64,000 nucleotides of DNA from Paenibacillus aquistagni (lineage in GTDB: Bacteria > Bacillota > Bacilli > Paenibacillales > Paenibacillaceae), in assembly GCF_900177815.1 (NCBI RefSeq), contig NZ_FXAZ01000007.1:1-64000 (forward strand), read 5' to 3'. Made by a program: the position numbers and the translations under genes. Positions 46,972-54,418 of the stretch are shown one piece after another (positions within the stretch are counted from its first letter, which is position 1; the number at the start of each line of letters is the position of its first letter). The notes below the pieces were generated by a model. That model was given only the letters and a program-made list of their open reading frames with translations, did not search any database and was not told the DNA's origin.

Positions 46972-47322
46972 TTACAATAGAGAACCAATAAAATCGCTCC
47001 ACTTTGCATATGCCTCAATTAATGCAGGGGACTTGGTTATTACATCCATCGTTCCCTTAAGGCCGTCTACCATACCTTTTAAAAGGGTTTTATTGGGTTT
47101 TGATTTATTTGCATTCTCATTAATTGCAGCTACAGCCTCAACTATTTCTGCCTTTTTCTCATGATTTATTTCATGATCGTCCAAAGCAGCTAGTAATTTT
47201 TCAGTTAACTCCACTAGTTCCGGAACTGATTGATTACTATTAGTCACTGTATTTCCTGATCCAACTGCGAAAGCACTGCCGTAAGCAGATATACTAACAT
47301 CTCCGAATTCATTTTTAGTCAT
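46972..47322 (-). CDS. Cargo operon protein 3: small protein with Gly/Asn-rich N-terminus
   Basis: 116 residues from the ATG of MTKNEFGDVSISAYGSAFAV, eight bases after GGAGGGC. Residues 1-32 are Gly/Ser/Asn-rich with a GSGNTVTNSN motif; the rest is helical (LVELTEKLLAALDDHEINHE, KPNKTLLKGMVDGLKGTMDV). This layout, a short GxGN-type beta segment plus a KPN-containing helical bundle, is shared by small accessory proteins of several bacterial conflict systems. That resemblance is from memory and is not an assignment. Last gene of the operon, 104 bp after the zinc-motif gene. Confidence 0.6.
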   Translation of the reverse strand: MTKNEFGDVSISAYGSAFAVGSGNTVTNSNQSVPELVELTEKLLAALDDHEINHEKKAEIVEAVAAINENANKSKPNKTLLKGMVDGLKGTMDVITKSPALIEAYAKWSDFIGSLL

Positions 47323-47358
47323 TTGATTCTGCCCTCCATAAAAACAATACATATTTAT

Positions 47359-47372
47359 AACGTGGCCACGTT
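47359..47372. promoter_or_regulatory. Perfect palindrome AACGTGGCCACGTT
   Basis: 14-bp self-complementary sequence about 37 bp upstream of the start of cargo gene 3, within the only sizeable gap of the operon. Could be an operator or a recognition site. Confidence 0.4.
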
Positions 47373-47426
47373 CGTGAGCGCGCTCTAGTGTATAGAAATT
47401 GCTTATGTACCCCTCACGTCTTGCTT

Positions 47427-47789
47427 CTAAATTGCTACTTTGATTAGAGCTTGTTTTTTTTTAACAGATTCTGCAAATGTAGTTGTAAAATAAAAAACTA
47501 CATTTGTGTTTAGAGGATCGGGTGTGTACATCTCTTCACAAAAACGACATTCTATCTCATAATTCGGTAGTGGGCCATCGAATTGCTGATCGACATGACT
47601 ATTAGGACATATGGTTTCAACTCTTACTATAAGCACCCCGAACTTCGCCTTCATCATTAGATAATCATTGACTTCATCTACATCTTCCTGTTTTGAAAGA
47701 TGGGATACATAGTAAGCGTTAAACCTAGTTGCACCGTTTAAAGCCAACTGTTCAAGTACCTGATCCACCTCGAATACATTTATACTCAC
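47427..47789 (-). CDS. Cargo operon protein 2: winged-helix-like protein with zinc-binding motif
   Basis: 120 residues, GTG start after AGGAGGG. N-terminal half looks like a helical or winged-helix domain (NVFEVDQVLEQLALNGATRF, VDEVNDYLMMKAKFGVLIVR); the second half has CPNSHVDQQFDG followed by ECRFCEEMYTPDP, that is C-x3-H..C-x2-C, a plausible zinc site. It lies 27 bp after the first cargo gene, so the two are co-transcribed. No family name assigned. Confidence 0.6.
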   Translation of the reverse strand: MSINVFEVDQVLEQLALNGATRFNAYYVSHLSKQEDVDEVNDYLMMKAKFGVLIVRVETICPNSHVDQQFDGPLPNYEIECRFCEEMYTPDPLNTNVVFYFTTTFAESVKKKQALIKVAI

Positions 47790-47816
47790 TGTATCCCTCC
47801 TATCTTCCAAAGCAAG

Positions 47817-48785
47817 TTACAGGCCTACTGCTTCATTTCCGTCACTATCAGTCTTAGATTCAAAACCATACCTAACTTCAACAAATACATCTAAAATCCT
47901 TCTAATAATTCTTTCGCTCACTTTATTTTTAAACTCAAATCCGCCTTTATGGTTAATTCTAAATTTTACTTTCGTTGAATATCCAGTATCGAGTTCCTGA
48001 TAATTTACATGAAATACCTGCGATAGATAAGCACGTCCACTTACCATGTCCCTGTATTGCTGTTGTTCATTTAAATCCTCTATCCCAGGAGCTGCCGAAA
48101 GGGAAAGTCTTCCAATACAACCTTCTCCAATAACTTCAGACTCTAATAAACCAGCATTGAGAATCGAAGCAATTTTCTCTGCTTCTTTCTCGGTTACTTG
48201 TGTTACAGGTAACCAATTGATAGATATAATGCCCCTTTCATCGGTGGAAATCAACTGTTCAAAGTGATTTAGAAACTTCCTACTATTCGTGTAACCAGAT
48301 CGTACCTCCACAAACACTGGTGATCCGAATCTGATTAACATTATTTCGAAGCTTGGTTTTATCTGCTCAACAACTTCGTATCCACTCCATCCTACTTTTG
48401 GTTCACCTGATACCCACTGAATTAGGATTGCATCTCCCAAATCGTCAACAAAGTTTATTTTGGGCATGAGTGATAATACTGGTCTAAATTCTATGCCTGT
48501 AACCCTTGAGTTAATACCCAGCTTTCCCTTTATGTGTTTTAGAAATGCATCTTTGTTATTTAATTCGAAGGGGAAGTCAGGAGCTTCAAAAATATTAACA
48601 GCTGTCTTCCCTGCGTATTTATATTCAGAATAAAGCCTCTTAAGAACGTCAGGTTTTTTCTCATTTAAGTCCTTATACATCGTTTGAATGCTCGTTTTGT
48701 CGCATTTTACCTTTTCAGTATCGATAGCATGAACTATTCGATCACGCTTTACTACACGTTCAAATTCCAGTCTATTAACCTGCAT
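47817..48785 (-). CDS. Cargo operon protein 1: unrecognised 322-residue protein
   Basis: Soluble alpha/beta protein, first gene of the cargo operon. N-terminal 60 residues are charged and helical (RLEFERVVKRDRIVHAIDTE); the middle is strand-rich (DAILIQWVSGEPKVGWSGYE, FEIMLIRFGSPVFVEVRSGY); the end again has strands (GYSTKVKFRINHKGGFEFKN). I see no Walker, nuclease, protease or methylase motif. AAAGGGGG precedes the ATG. Its codon use is AT-rich like the other accessory genes. Confidence 0.6.
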   Translation of the reverse strand: MQVNRLEFERVVKRDRIVHAIDTEKVKCDKTSIQTMYKDLNEKKPDVLKRLYSEYKYAGKTAVNIFEAPDFPFELNNKDAFLKHIKGKLGINSRVTGIEFRPVLSLMPKINFVDDLGDAILIQWVSGEPKVGWSGYEVVEQIKPSFEIMLIRFGSPVFVEVRSGYTNSRKFLNHFEQLISTDERGIISINWLPVTQVTEKEAEKIASILNAGLLESEVIGEGCIGRLSLSAAPGIEDLNEQQQYRDMVSGRAYLSQVFHVNYQELDTGYSTKVKFRINHKGGFEFKNKVSERIIRRILDVFVEVRYGFESKTDSDGNEAVGL

Positions 48786-48833
48786 AGATAATAACCCCCT
48801 TTACTTAAGGGTAGCACCTTGTCCACTAAGCAC

Positions 48834-48930
48834 TAGACTACATAGTAAAAATGAAGTATAATATTTATGCGATTAATGAAAGCACCTTAATGGACATTCG
48901 GCCTACGCCTTAATGTCTATTTTTTTGTAT
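48834..48930 (+). ncRNA. Short promoter-hairpin unit, candidate small RNA 2
   Basis: TAGACT and TATAAT 17 bp apart (48834-48862), AAGCACC at 48880, then a 10-bp stem AATGGACATT/AATGTCTATT (one wobble) followed by seven Ts. Predicted transcript about 60 bases, divergent from the cargo operon. Same plan as the unit at 45450. Confidence 0.35.
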
Positions 48931-48987
48931 TCTACAGCAATTTGCAGAATATTCACATGAAATAAATGTTAATTATATATTTACCTT

Positions 48988-49006
48988 AAGAGCTGTGGGA
49001 TTCTTT
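48988..49006 (+). repeat. Direct repeat flanking the cargo operon, right copy
   Basis: AAGAGCTGTGGGATTCTTT, 18 of 19 bases as at 46834. It also begins a weak hairpin with AGCTCTT further on. Confidence 0.6.
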
Positions 49007-49081
49007 CTCTCCAGCTCTTTGTCTATATTCAATTTAATTTAATTCAAAGGATCCCCCCATGCCTTTAAGCTCATAACAAAA

Positions 49082-49165
49082 AGCTACATAGATACTCCTG
49101 CAACCAATGAAGGGTATGCGTTATTACATCATGCAGTTATAAAAGCCCAGATTCATTTTGAATAA
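49082..49165 (+). pseudogene. Short coding remnant
   Basis: 28 codons reading SYIDTPATNEGYALLHHAVI and ending at a TAA look like real protein, but there is no start or upstream reading frame. Probably the tail of a lost phage gene. The remainder of 49007-49318 shows nothing. Confidence 0.3.
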
Positions 49166-49318
49166 CTTTTTATACAAAATTCCCCTCAAGGCGCTTAGTC
49201 TAGGAATACCGTTAGAACGGATCTTTTCAGTATACTGCAGTATACAGTTTAAACTGCTCATAAATGGACAATACCTATATCTGCACTAATGATAAATGTA
49301 AACTAAGGGGTAATTCCT

Positions 49319-49612
49319 ATGGTTAATAAACGTTCCCGGCGTAAAGAAACAGGCAATATTGTTGAAACATTCTACTCAGGAGATAGCGTTATACATATCT
49401 GCGATGATTGTGTACTTAAGACAGAAGAGGAAATACAAGCAGCTTTAAGAAAATATCATTTAGCTGGATGGGCTATAATTCTGAGTACCCTCAAGAAAAA
49501 ACATGAGGCAGGGGGATGCAAAAATGTTTTAAGCACCTTCTTGGAGACCGCGTATCCCCTTTTTTCACGCGAAAATTCGTTTTATGAAATTTCTGAGCGA
49601 TCCCTTAATTGA
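49319..49612 (+). CDS. Small phage protein with Cys-x2-Cys motif, possibly altered C-terminus
   Basis: 97 residues; AAGGGGT precedes the ATG. The N-terminal half (KRSRRKETGNIVETFYSGDS, IHICDDCVLKTEEEIQAALR) resembles small conserved proteins found near phage tail genes in Paenibacillaceae. After about residue 58 the sequence loses this character (GGCKNVLSTFLETAYPLF), so the original end may have been lost by mutation. Function unknown. Confidence 0.55.
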   Translation: MVNKRSRRKETGNIVETFYSGDSVIHICDDCVLKTEEEIQAALRKYHLAGWAIILSTLKKKHEAGGCKNVLSTFLETAYPLFSRENSFYEISERSLN

Positions 49613-49625
49613 AGGAGTATGTCTA

Positions 49626-49742
49626 ATGAAAATTAAACTTAGTCAGGAACAAATGGAACGTGTTTTAAAAATAATCGTTCCTGAAATTGTTGAAATAATT
49701 AAAAGAGAAAAGCGTGAAGCGCGCTTACGTGATAAGCAATAG
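49626..49742 (+). CDS. Very small phage protein, 38 residues
   Basis: MKIKLSQEQMERVLKIIVPE, then EIIKRE and a basic end (KREARLRDKQ). GAAGGAG lies seven bases upstream of the ATG, and it follows the preceding gene by 13 bp. Amphipathic helix likely. No family recognised. Confidence 0.5.
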   Translation: MKIKLSQEQMERVLKIIVPEIVEIIKREKREARLRDKQ

Positions 49743-49801
49743 AGTCGTAAGGCCGTTATATAGAAATAAGCCCCGATATGACCGAGGCCTTGGATACCAC
49801 A

Positions 49802-50353
49802 TTATTTTTCTAATTCAGATAACTGAGCTTCAAGTTCTTTTAGCTGCGCTTCTTGATCAACCAAGTCCTTTTTATACTGCTCATATTCACCCTTACGATC
49901 GTCTAGCCATTGTTTGCGTCCCGCTTCTTCTCTGGTGCCTATTGAATTTTTATAGGCTTCTTCTGAACGAGGCAACACGTCCGTTTCGTATAACCTTATT
50001 CCTCCCTGCACATTCATAATTTTCTTTTTGACAGACTCTATTTCTAGTTTTGTTCTGCTAATCGCAACTTCCTTTGGAATGCCATCATTACTTGCATTAG
50101 TAGATGCGTAGTTTCCCATTACAATCCTTTTCCCTTCAACCGTCAACGGTGTCCCTGATGCCTTTGCCACAGCTCTAACTGGAGCGTAAGCTGAACCATC
50201 GATAATCACAGCGTCCGCCACCTTCTCGCCATTTTGTTCAATTATGAAGATCCCTGTCACTTTCTTCCCTATAAGCCCTACTGAATCAGCAAATACTACG
50301 GTCCCAGCAAACATAAGCACACCAACAATAAATCCTGATATAAACTTTTTCAT
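49802..50353 (-). CDS. Secreted stalk-domain (copper amine oxidase N-like) protein with coiled coil
   Basis: 183 residues. Signal peptide 1-22 (MKKFISGFIVGVLMFAGTVV). Residues about 28-78 match the stalk/copper amine oxidase N-terminal domain (VADAVIIDGSAYAPVRAVAK). From about 95 onward a coiled coil of Glu, Lys and Gln heptads. Often carried by Paenibacillus phages downstream of tail genes. AAGGAGTGGAGTGA supports the ATG. A weak hairpin at 49770-49788 may end the transcript. Confidence 0.75.
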   Translation of the reverse strand: MKKFISGFIVGVLMFAGTVVFADSVGLIGKKVTGIFIIEQNGEKVADAVIIDGSAYAPVRAVAKASGTPLTVEGKRIVMGNYASTNASNDGIPKEVAISRTKLEIESVKKKIMNVQGGIRLYETDVLPRSEEAYKNSIGTREEAGRKQWLDDRKGEYEQYKKDLVDQEAQLKELEAQLSELEK

Positions 50354-50429
50354 TCACTCCACTCCTTCTTGAACGTTTATATCTTTATTATTGGCGGCTT
50401 ATGTTTTATCAGCAAGGACTAATTTGGAA

Positions 50430-51572
50430 TTATTTCGGAATTGGCACTTGTGCCAACAAATTTCCTGTTTTACTCCAAAGCTTTAAGTTTCTAGTCGCTT
50501 CATCAAACGTCATGTTAAATGCCGCTTCTGTAACCTTTGCTTTATCCTCTAGCTCTGATAAAAGGGATACCCCCGTTTGTTCGTTTTTGACACGTGACCA
50601 ATCGATGACCCTGATAGAGTCGTAACCCCGAAGGTTTATATTCATGAACTCAAGTGTTAAATCTCGATTTCCGTTCATATACAATCCTGCTTCGCTGTTA
50701 GGTAGGCTAACAGTTGCATAGTCACTGCCATTCACGAATCTAAAGTTAGGAGCACCGTTTTCTCCCCAAGAGCGGATCTCAATCCCTTTATCTGGTGTTG
50801 ACCATACTGAAAATGTTTTATCTGTATTGCTCATTTCTGCTCGCGGGAATATACCTGCTTCACCAGTTGAAATTTGACAACCAATCAGTGACCCTGTGTA
50901 GATTGAGCCATATGGTTCAAACTGATCCTCAAAGTATGGAAATGAAACTTTTTCATTTATGATCTGTGGGGGCAGAAATGTAATCCCCTCTTTATTCATC
51001 ATCGCTACAGTCATTGTTCCACCTATATTTCCACCGGCTAAAGCCTCGAATACTTCCTTAACGCATTGCCCCATAGGTTTAGTTTTCTGCACTTGCTTTA
51101 GCCAGGGCTCCATTAATTGTTGAGCCTCGTTAGCGTTAATCCCAACTGTATGTGGAATTGTATTTGCAGGAGTCGCTTGATGGGTATGCAGCTCAAAGTT
51201 ATCTTTTGGTTGCATAGTGTGTACAAGTACACCTGTCGGAGTCAACTCAGCCAATAAAGCTCCAACATCACGAGTGAATGAATCTAATGTATTGTAAATG
51301 TCAGGATACTCCCTCGTAAATTGGTTACATCCATCCACTAGAGCTGATCTAAAGGTGTTCACATCTTTAACCGGCATTCTTAAAAATCCCTTTAACACCA
51401 TCCGAGCAGCTTCTGCATTCCCGCTCATAAATAACAAGAAATTCTCGATTTGAACTAATTTTTGATAAGGTTGTCTCGATCGATAACTCCGACCTCCTGC
51501 ATTAATTGTTAACGCAGTGTCAGCAGCAATCATTAGTCCATCGTTATTTTGTAAGCAAATACATAAGCTCAT
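50430..51572 (-). CDS. Phage protein with Ntn-hydrolase-like N-terminal domain
   Basis: 380 residues. The first 200 resemble an Ntn-hydrolase (proteasome-like) fold: SLCICLQNNDGLMIAADTAL, then a glycine-rich strand GGTMTVAMMNKEG. The C-terminal 180 residues are beta-rich (NGSDYATVSLPNSEAGLYMN, DSIRVIDWSRVKNEQ) like tail or baseplate appendages. The ATG of MSLCIC follows AGGATGGTGG; an ATG four codons upstream is on that site. It is the only clear structural gene left in the element. Confidence 0.65.
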   Translation of the reverse strand: MSLCICLQNNDGLMIAADTALTINAGGRSYRSRQPYQKLVQIENFLLFMSGNAEAARMVLKGFLRMPVKDVNTFRSALVDGCNQFTREYPDIYNTLDSFTRDVGALLAELTPTGVLVHTMQPKDNFELHTHQATPANTIPHTVGINANEAQQLMEPWLKQVQKTKPMGQCVKEVFEALAGGNIGGTMTVAMMNKEGITFLPPQIINEKVSFPYFEDQFEPYGSIYTGSLIGCQISTGEAGIFPRAEMSNTDKTFSVWSTPDKGIEIRSWGENGAPNFRFVNGSDYATVSLPNSEAGLYMNGNRDLTLEFMNINLRGYDSIRVIDWSRVKNEQTGVSLLSELEDKAKVTEAAFNMTFDEATRNLKLWSKTGNLLAQVPIPK

Positions 51573-52113
51573 GAATTCCACCATCCTTAATTTAATAGAT
51601 TGTTTTCAGTATTATTGCTTTTATAACAGTCGAAAGGCCATATTTAATTCTCTTTTAGGGCTGCCGAAAGTGCCGAATCGAGATAGTATTTTATTAAGTA
51701 GGGGCTCTATTGAAAAAGACATCCTAACCTGGTCCCCATGACCCTGTAATCATTTAACTTTAATAGGGGAAGCTCAGGAATTTTCAAAAAACGAAAAAAT
51801 TATGTGCGAATGTGGATACGCGGTCTTCAAAAAGGCCCTTGGAAATTTTTGACCCTCCCCCTGCCACTTCATCACGATAAAGTGTCGTTTTGTCAACACT
51901 TTTTTTTTGAATATTCAATCTTAATTTCGCATCATCATGAATCAAGAACCTTGCACCCTATTGTGTTGTTTTGTAAAAGGAGAGGTGCACTGGTGCCATC
52001 TAATAATCAATTCCCAAGTCCCTTGTCCTTGAAATGTCTGGTTTTGTTAGGTTCTCATTCTGAACACTCTTAGACAATACGTGTGCACCCTCTCTCATTT
52101 TTGTGTGCATACT
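51573..52113. other. Junction region without genes, 540 bp
   Basis: This is where HNH, terminase, portal and capsid genes of a complete prophage would begin, just past the late regulator. Instead only non-coding sequence remains, including copy B of the cos-like block (51812-51870). I read it as a deletion junction or satellite boundary. Confidence 0.5.
51812..51870 (-). repeat. Copy B of the block at 42002 (cos-like candidate)
   Basis: Ungapped match of about 80% to 42002-42060. On the minus strand GGGGGAGGGTCAAAAATTT then AAGGGCC. G-runs followed by AT-rich sequence upstream of terminase genes are usual for cos sites of Gram-positive phages. Confidence 0.5.
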
Positions 52114-52470
52114 TTATCGATCCAGCTTTAATCCATCCTCATATTGAGTTGAGTTAGTTTTGATAATGTTGCTTGTGCAAGGAGCGTTACCTTTGTGATT
52201 AGATGCAGCCGGCCCTTTTCCCCTGTACTTGGTGAGTTGCTTCTGTTCACCTTCTTTGTACTTTTTATATCCGATCTCATCGATGCTATTGCGATAAGCT
52301 GCAAGCATGAGCTTTATAAGGTATCGAACCTCTCCTGGACGTTTCATGTTGTAGTGCCTGAATATGGAGAACAACAGCATCTCCAGCATATCCCATCGGG
52401 TTTTAAAGCCGTCCCATTCAATTGATACCATCCCATCATCCTTAGTTGTTGTTAGCTTGATGGTCTTCAT
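52114..52470 (-). CDS. Phage hypothetical protein, 118 residues
   Basis: Basic, helical protein (WDMLEMLLFSIFRHYNMKRP, later GYKKYKEGEQKQLTKYRGKG), no recognised domain. GGAAGGAGGG lies before the ATG, and its start overlaps the previous stop by 4 bp (ATGA type). Last gene of the early/middle operon before the gene-free junction. Confidence 0.6.
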   Translation of the reverse strand: MKTIKLTTTKDDGMVSIEWDGFKTRWDMLEMLLFSIFRHYNMKRPGEVRYLIKLMLAAYRNSIDEIGYKKYKEGEQKQLTKYRGKGPAASNHKGNAPCTSNIIKTNSTQYEDGLKLDR

Positions 52471-52877
52471 TCAGTTGTCCCTCCTTCCGCTAATGGCATT
52501 TGTGAACGGACATAGTAGTTCCCTTTTAACTCTTCAAACTCAATATGTTGGGCTTTAAGTAGTCGTTTCAATTCCCTAACGAGTTCTCTCTTGGCCAGCT
52601 TCAATGTTTCCTTATCTACATTCCGATCATTATTCAGTAATCTGTCAGTCAGAACAGCTCTATGTTCATCTTGGAGTGAAGAGCAAACATCTATGAACAT
52701 TGCCTCCTGGCCTTTGAGGAACTCGATGACATTCTGCAGCTTTTGAATATCATCTGCCGTTAACTGATCGCTTCCTTCAAACGGTATCTTTCTTGAAAGC
52801 CGCAGCTCACACAAACACCGTCTAACTTTGTAGCCGCCTATATTCTTCAACCAATTGTTAATGCTCTTTACGTTCAT
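52467..52877 (-). CDS. Phage hypothetical protein, 136 residues
   Basis: Helical and charged (VKSINNWLKNIGGYKVRRCL, LKLAKRELVRELKRLLKAQH). Overlaps the downstream gene by 4 bp. The upstream ribosome site is AAGGATTTTATGAACG, moderate. Function unknown; position between the sigma-like regulator and the end of the operon suggests a middle-gene product. Confidence 0.6.
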   Translation of the reverse strand: MNVKSINNWLKNIGGYKVRRCLCELRLSRKIPFEGSDQLTADDIQKLQNVIEFLKGQEAMFIDVCSSLQDEHRAVLTDRLLNNDRNVDKETLKLAKRELVRELKRLLKAQHIEFEELKGNYYVRSQMPLAEGGTTE

Positions 52878-52946
52878 AAAATCCTTTCATGTATCCTGTA
52901 GGTACTGCATTCTAAATCTAGTAACTACATTGAATTTACGACCTAT

Positions 52947-53384
52947 TCAACCGATTGCCTTCAGCCAGTATCCACCGTACACGCAACCAAACTTCACTAA
53001 TGCCTCTCTCTTGATTCTCATTAGCTCGTTCACAGTAAAGCCTAACGATTCAGCAATTTCGGTGTAGGTATTATGTTGAAGACTATGATATAAGGCCGTT
53101 ATGACGCTTCTCTCCACAAAAGATAAAGAATCTAAAGCTAGTTCAATTGGCTTCATGTGCATCTCAATCCGTTTAAGCCGCTCATTCAGCTCTTGAGTCG
53201 TCTCCTCGCGATTGATGACTGCATGCTCCACAGATGAACGCGGAAGACCACCTTTTCCTCGTGGAAGACCATGCATATGAGATAGCCTTGGTTGTATATC
53301 TTGGTCCATCTGTTCCAAACGTTCTAATATCTCATCTCTGTCTGCTCTGTACGCGTTATAGATTAGAAGTTTTTTACGCACCAT
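52947..53384 (-). CDS. Phage sigma-70 region 4-like transcription regulator (late-gene activator type)
   Basis: 145 residues: coiled N-terminal half (RADRDEILERLEQMDQDIQP) and a C-terminal sigma-4-like helix-turn-helix (LSFVERSVITALYHSLQHNT, YTEIAESLGFTVNELMRIKR). ArpU/RinA-type phage proteins of this shape turn on late genes. The ATG has no close ribosome site, but an in-frame CTG five codons upstream (53399) is seven bases after AAAGGGGG, so a CTG start is possible. Confidence 0.7.
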   Translation of the reverse strand: MVRKKLLIYNAYRADRDEILERLEQMDQDIQPRLSHMHGLPRGKGGLPRSSVEHAVINREETTQELNERLKRIEMHMKPIELALDSLSFVERSVITALYHSLQHNTYTEIAESLGFTVNELMRIKREALVKFGCVYGGYWLKAIG

Positions 53385-53458
53385 ACGATACGGATCCAGT
53401 TAATCACCCCCTTTCCATGTGTAGTTACCACAATACAGAAGCAGTAACTACACTCGGA

Positions 53459-54289
53459 TTAAACGCCCCAATCTTCCTTTAGGCGGGTTACCATCTTCAT
53501 GACTTCTGGATCACCGCCGCGATCTGGATGAAATTGCATCACCAAAGCTCTTGTTATTTTCTTGAGCAGCACTTTGTCCTCTTCGGTGTAGGTAATCTGA
53601 CTAGAGCTTTCGGTGTAGTTACTCCAACCAGAACCGAAGTAACTACTGAAATCTTCATAGCTGTAGTTACTCTGTGATTGGCTGTAGTAACTACGTTGTT
53701 GATACTCCTGCTTAGCTTTGTATTGAGCTTTCAAATCGTTTAGGTATTCCGCATTACGAAGGACCCCGAATATGTCGTAACAGTAGTCATAGGTGTCTGC
53801 ACCATATTTGTCTTCAAACTCCTTCTCATTGCGCCGGTACTCATCTAGGATGGCTCTATGATGCTGTTCCGTTTTAAACTCTTCCGTCTGTTCAAATTCA
53901 CTTTTCACCTGATCAATAATGGGTTGTAATTTCTCGTAAACAAGGTCCCATAGCTCTCCCTCGCTTATGCCCATTTGTTCGAGTTTTGCATTGAGTTTGT
54001 CTTGACGGATACAATCACCTGGCCAAGAATCAACTAACGAGTAATAATCCATCGTACAGATAACCCACTGCTTCTTTTTGACTTTGCCATTCTCACGGAA
54101 GCTCTTATGAACACTTATCTTGTATACATCCTTGTTAGGACGGTCAAAGCGCTCTCCAGAGCGGGTATAGCTATATTTAGTCTTGGTCACTCCGTTTATC
54201 GAGTAAGAGAACTCTGTTACTTCCAACGTTTTATAGGCACCGTATTGATTCTGTCTTTTGTTCTTCATTTTTTGAATGACGACATACAT
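53459..54289 (-). CDS. Phage-encoded J-domain protein
   Basis: 276 residues; start at MYVVIQKMKNKRQ after GAGGTGG. The body is charged and helical, residues about 200-235 are Gln/Ser/Tyr-rich (QQRSYYSQSQSNYSYEDFSS), and the end is a J-domain core (LLKKITRALVMQFHPDRGGD) with the HPD tripeptide needed to stimulate DnaK. Helix IV is missing because the protein ends at LKEDWGV. It probably recruits host DnaK to the replication proteins encoded just upstream. Confidence 0.75.
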   Translation of the reverse strand: MYVVIQKMKNKRQNQYGAYKTLEVTEFSYSINGVTKTKYSYTRSGERFDRPNKDVYKISVHKSFRENGKVKKKQWVICTMDYYSLVDSWPGDCIRQDKLNAKLEQMGISEGELWDLVYEKLQPIIDQVKSEFEQTEEFKTEQHHRAILDEYRRNEKEFEDKYGADTYDYCYDIFGVLRNAEYLNDLKAQYKAKQEYQQRSYYSQSQSNYSYEDFSSYFGSGWSNYTESSSQITYTEEDKVLLKKITRALVMQFHPDRGGDPEVMKMVTRLKEDWGV

Positions 54290-54418
54290 CACATCCACCT
54301 CAAGTTAAATCAAGCTCTCATTGCTCATCTGTTGCCGTTCTATTGCGTTTTCTAATCTGCTTAGGGTTAATAGACGTTATTACTATAAAAACACCTTCCA
54401 GACCATCTAGAATCGAAA

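Noticed and set aside
50442-50453. GGCACTTGTGCC, a relative of the CCCACAAGTGGG palindrome
   Set aside because: It lies inside the coding end of the Ntn-hydrolase-like gene and differs in both arms; probably coincidence.
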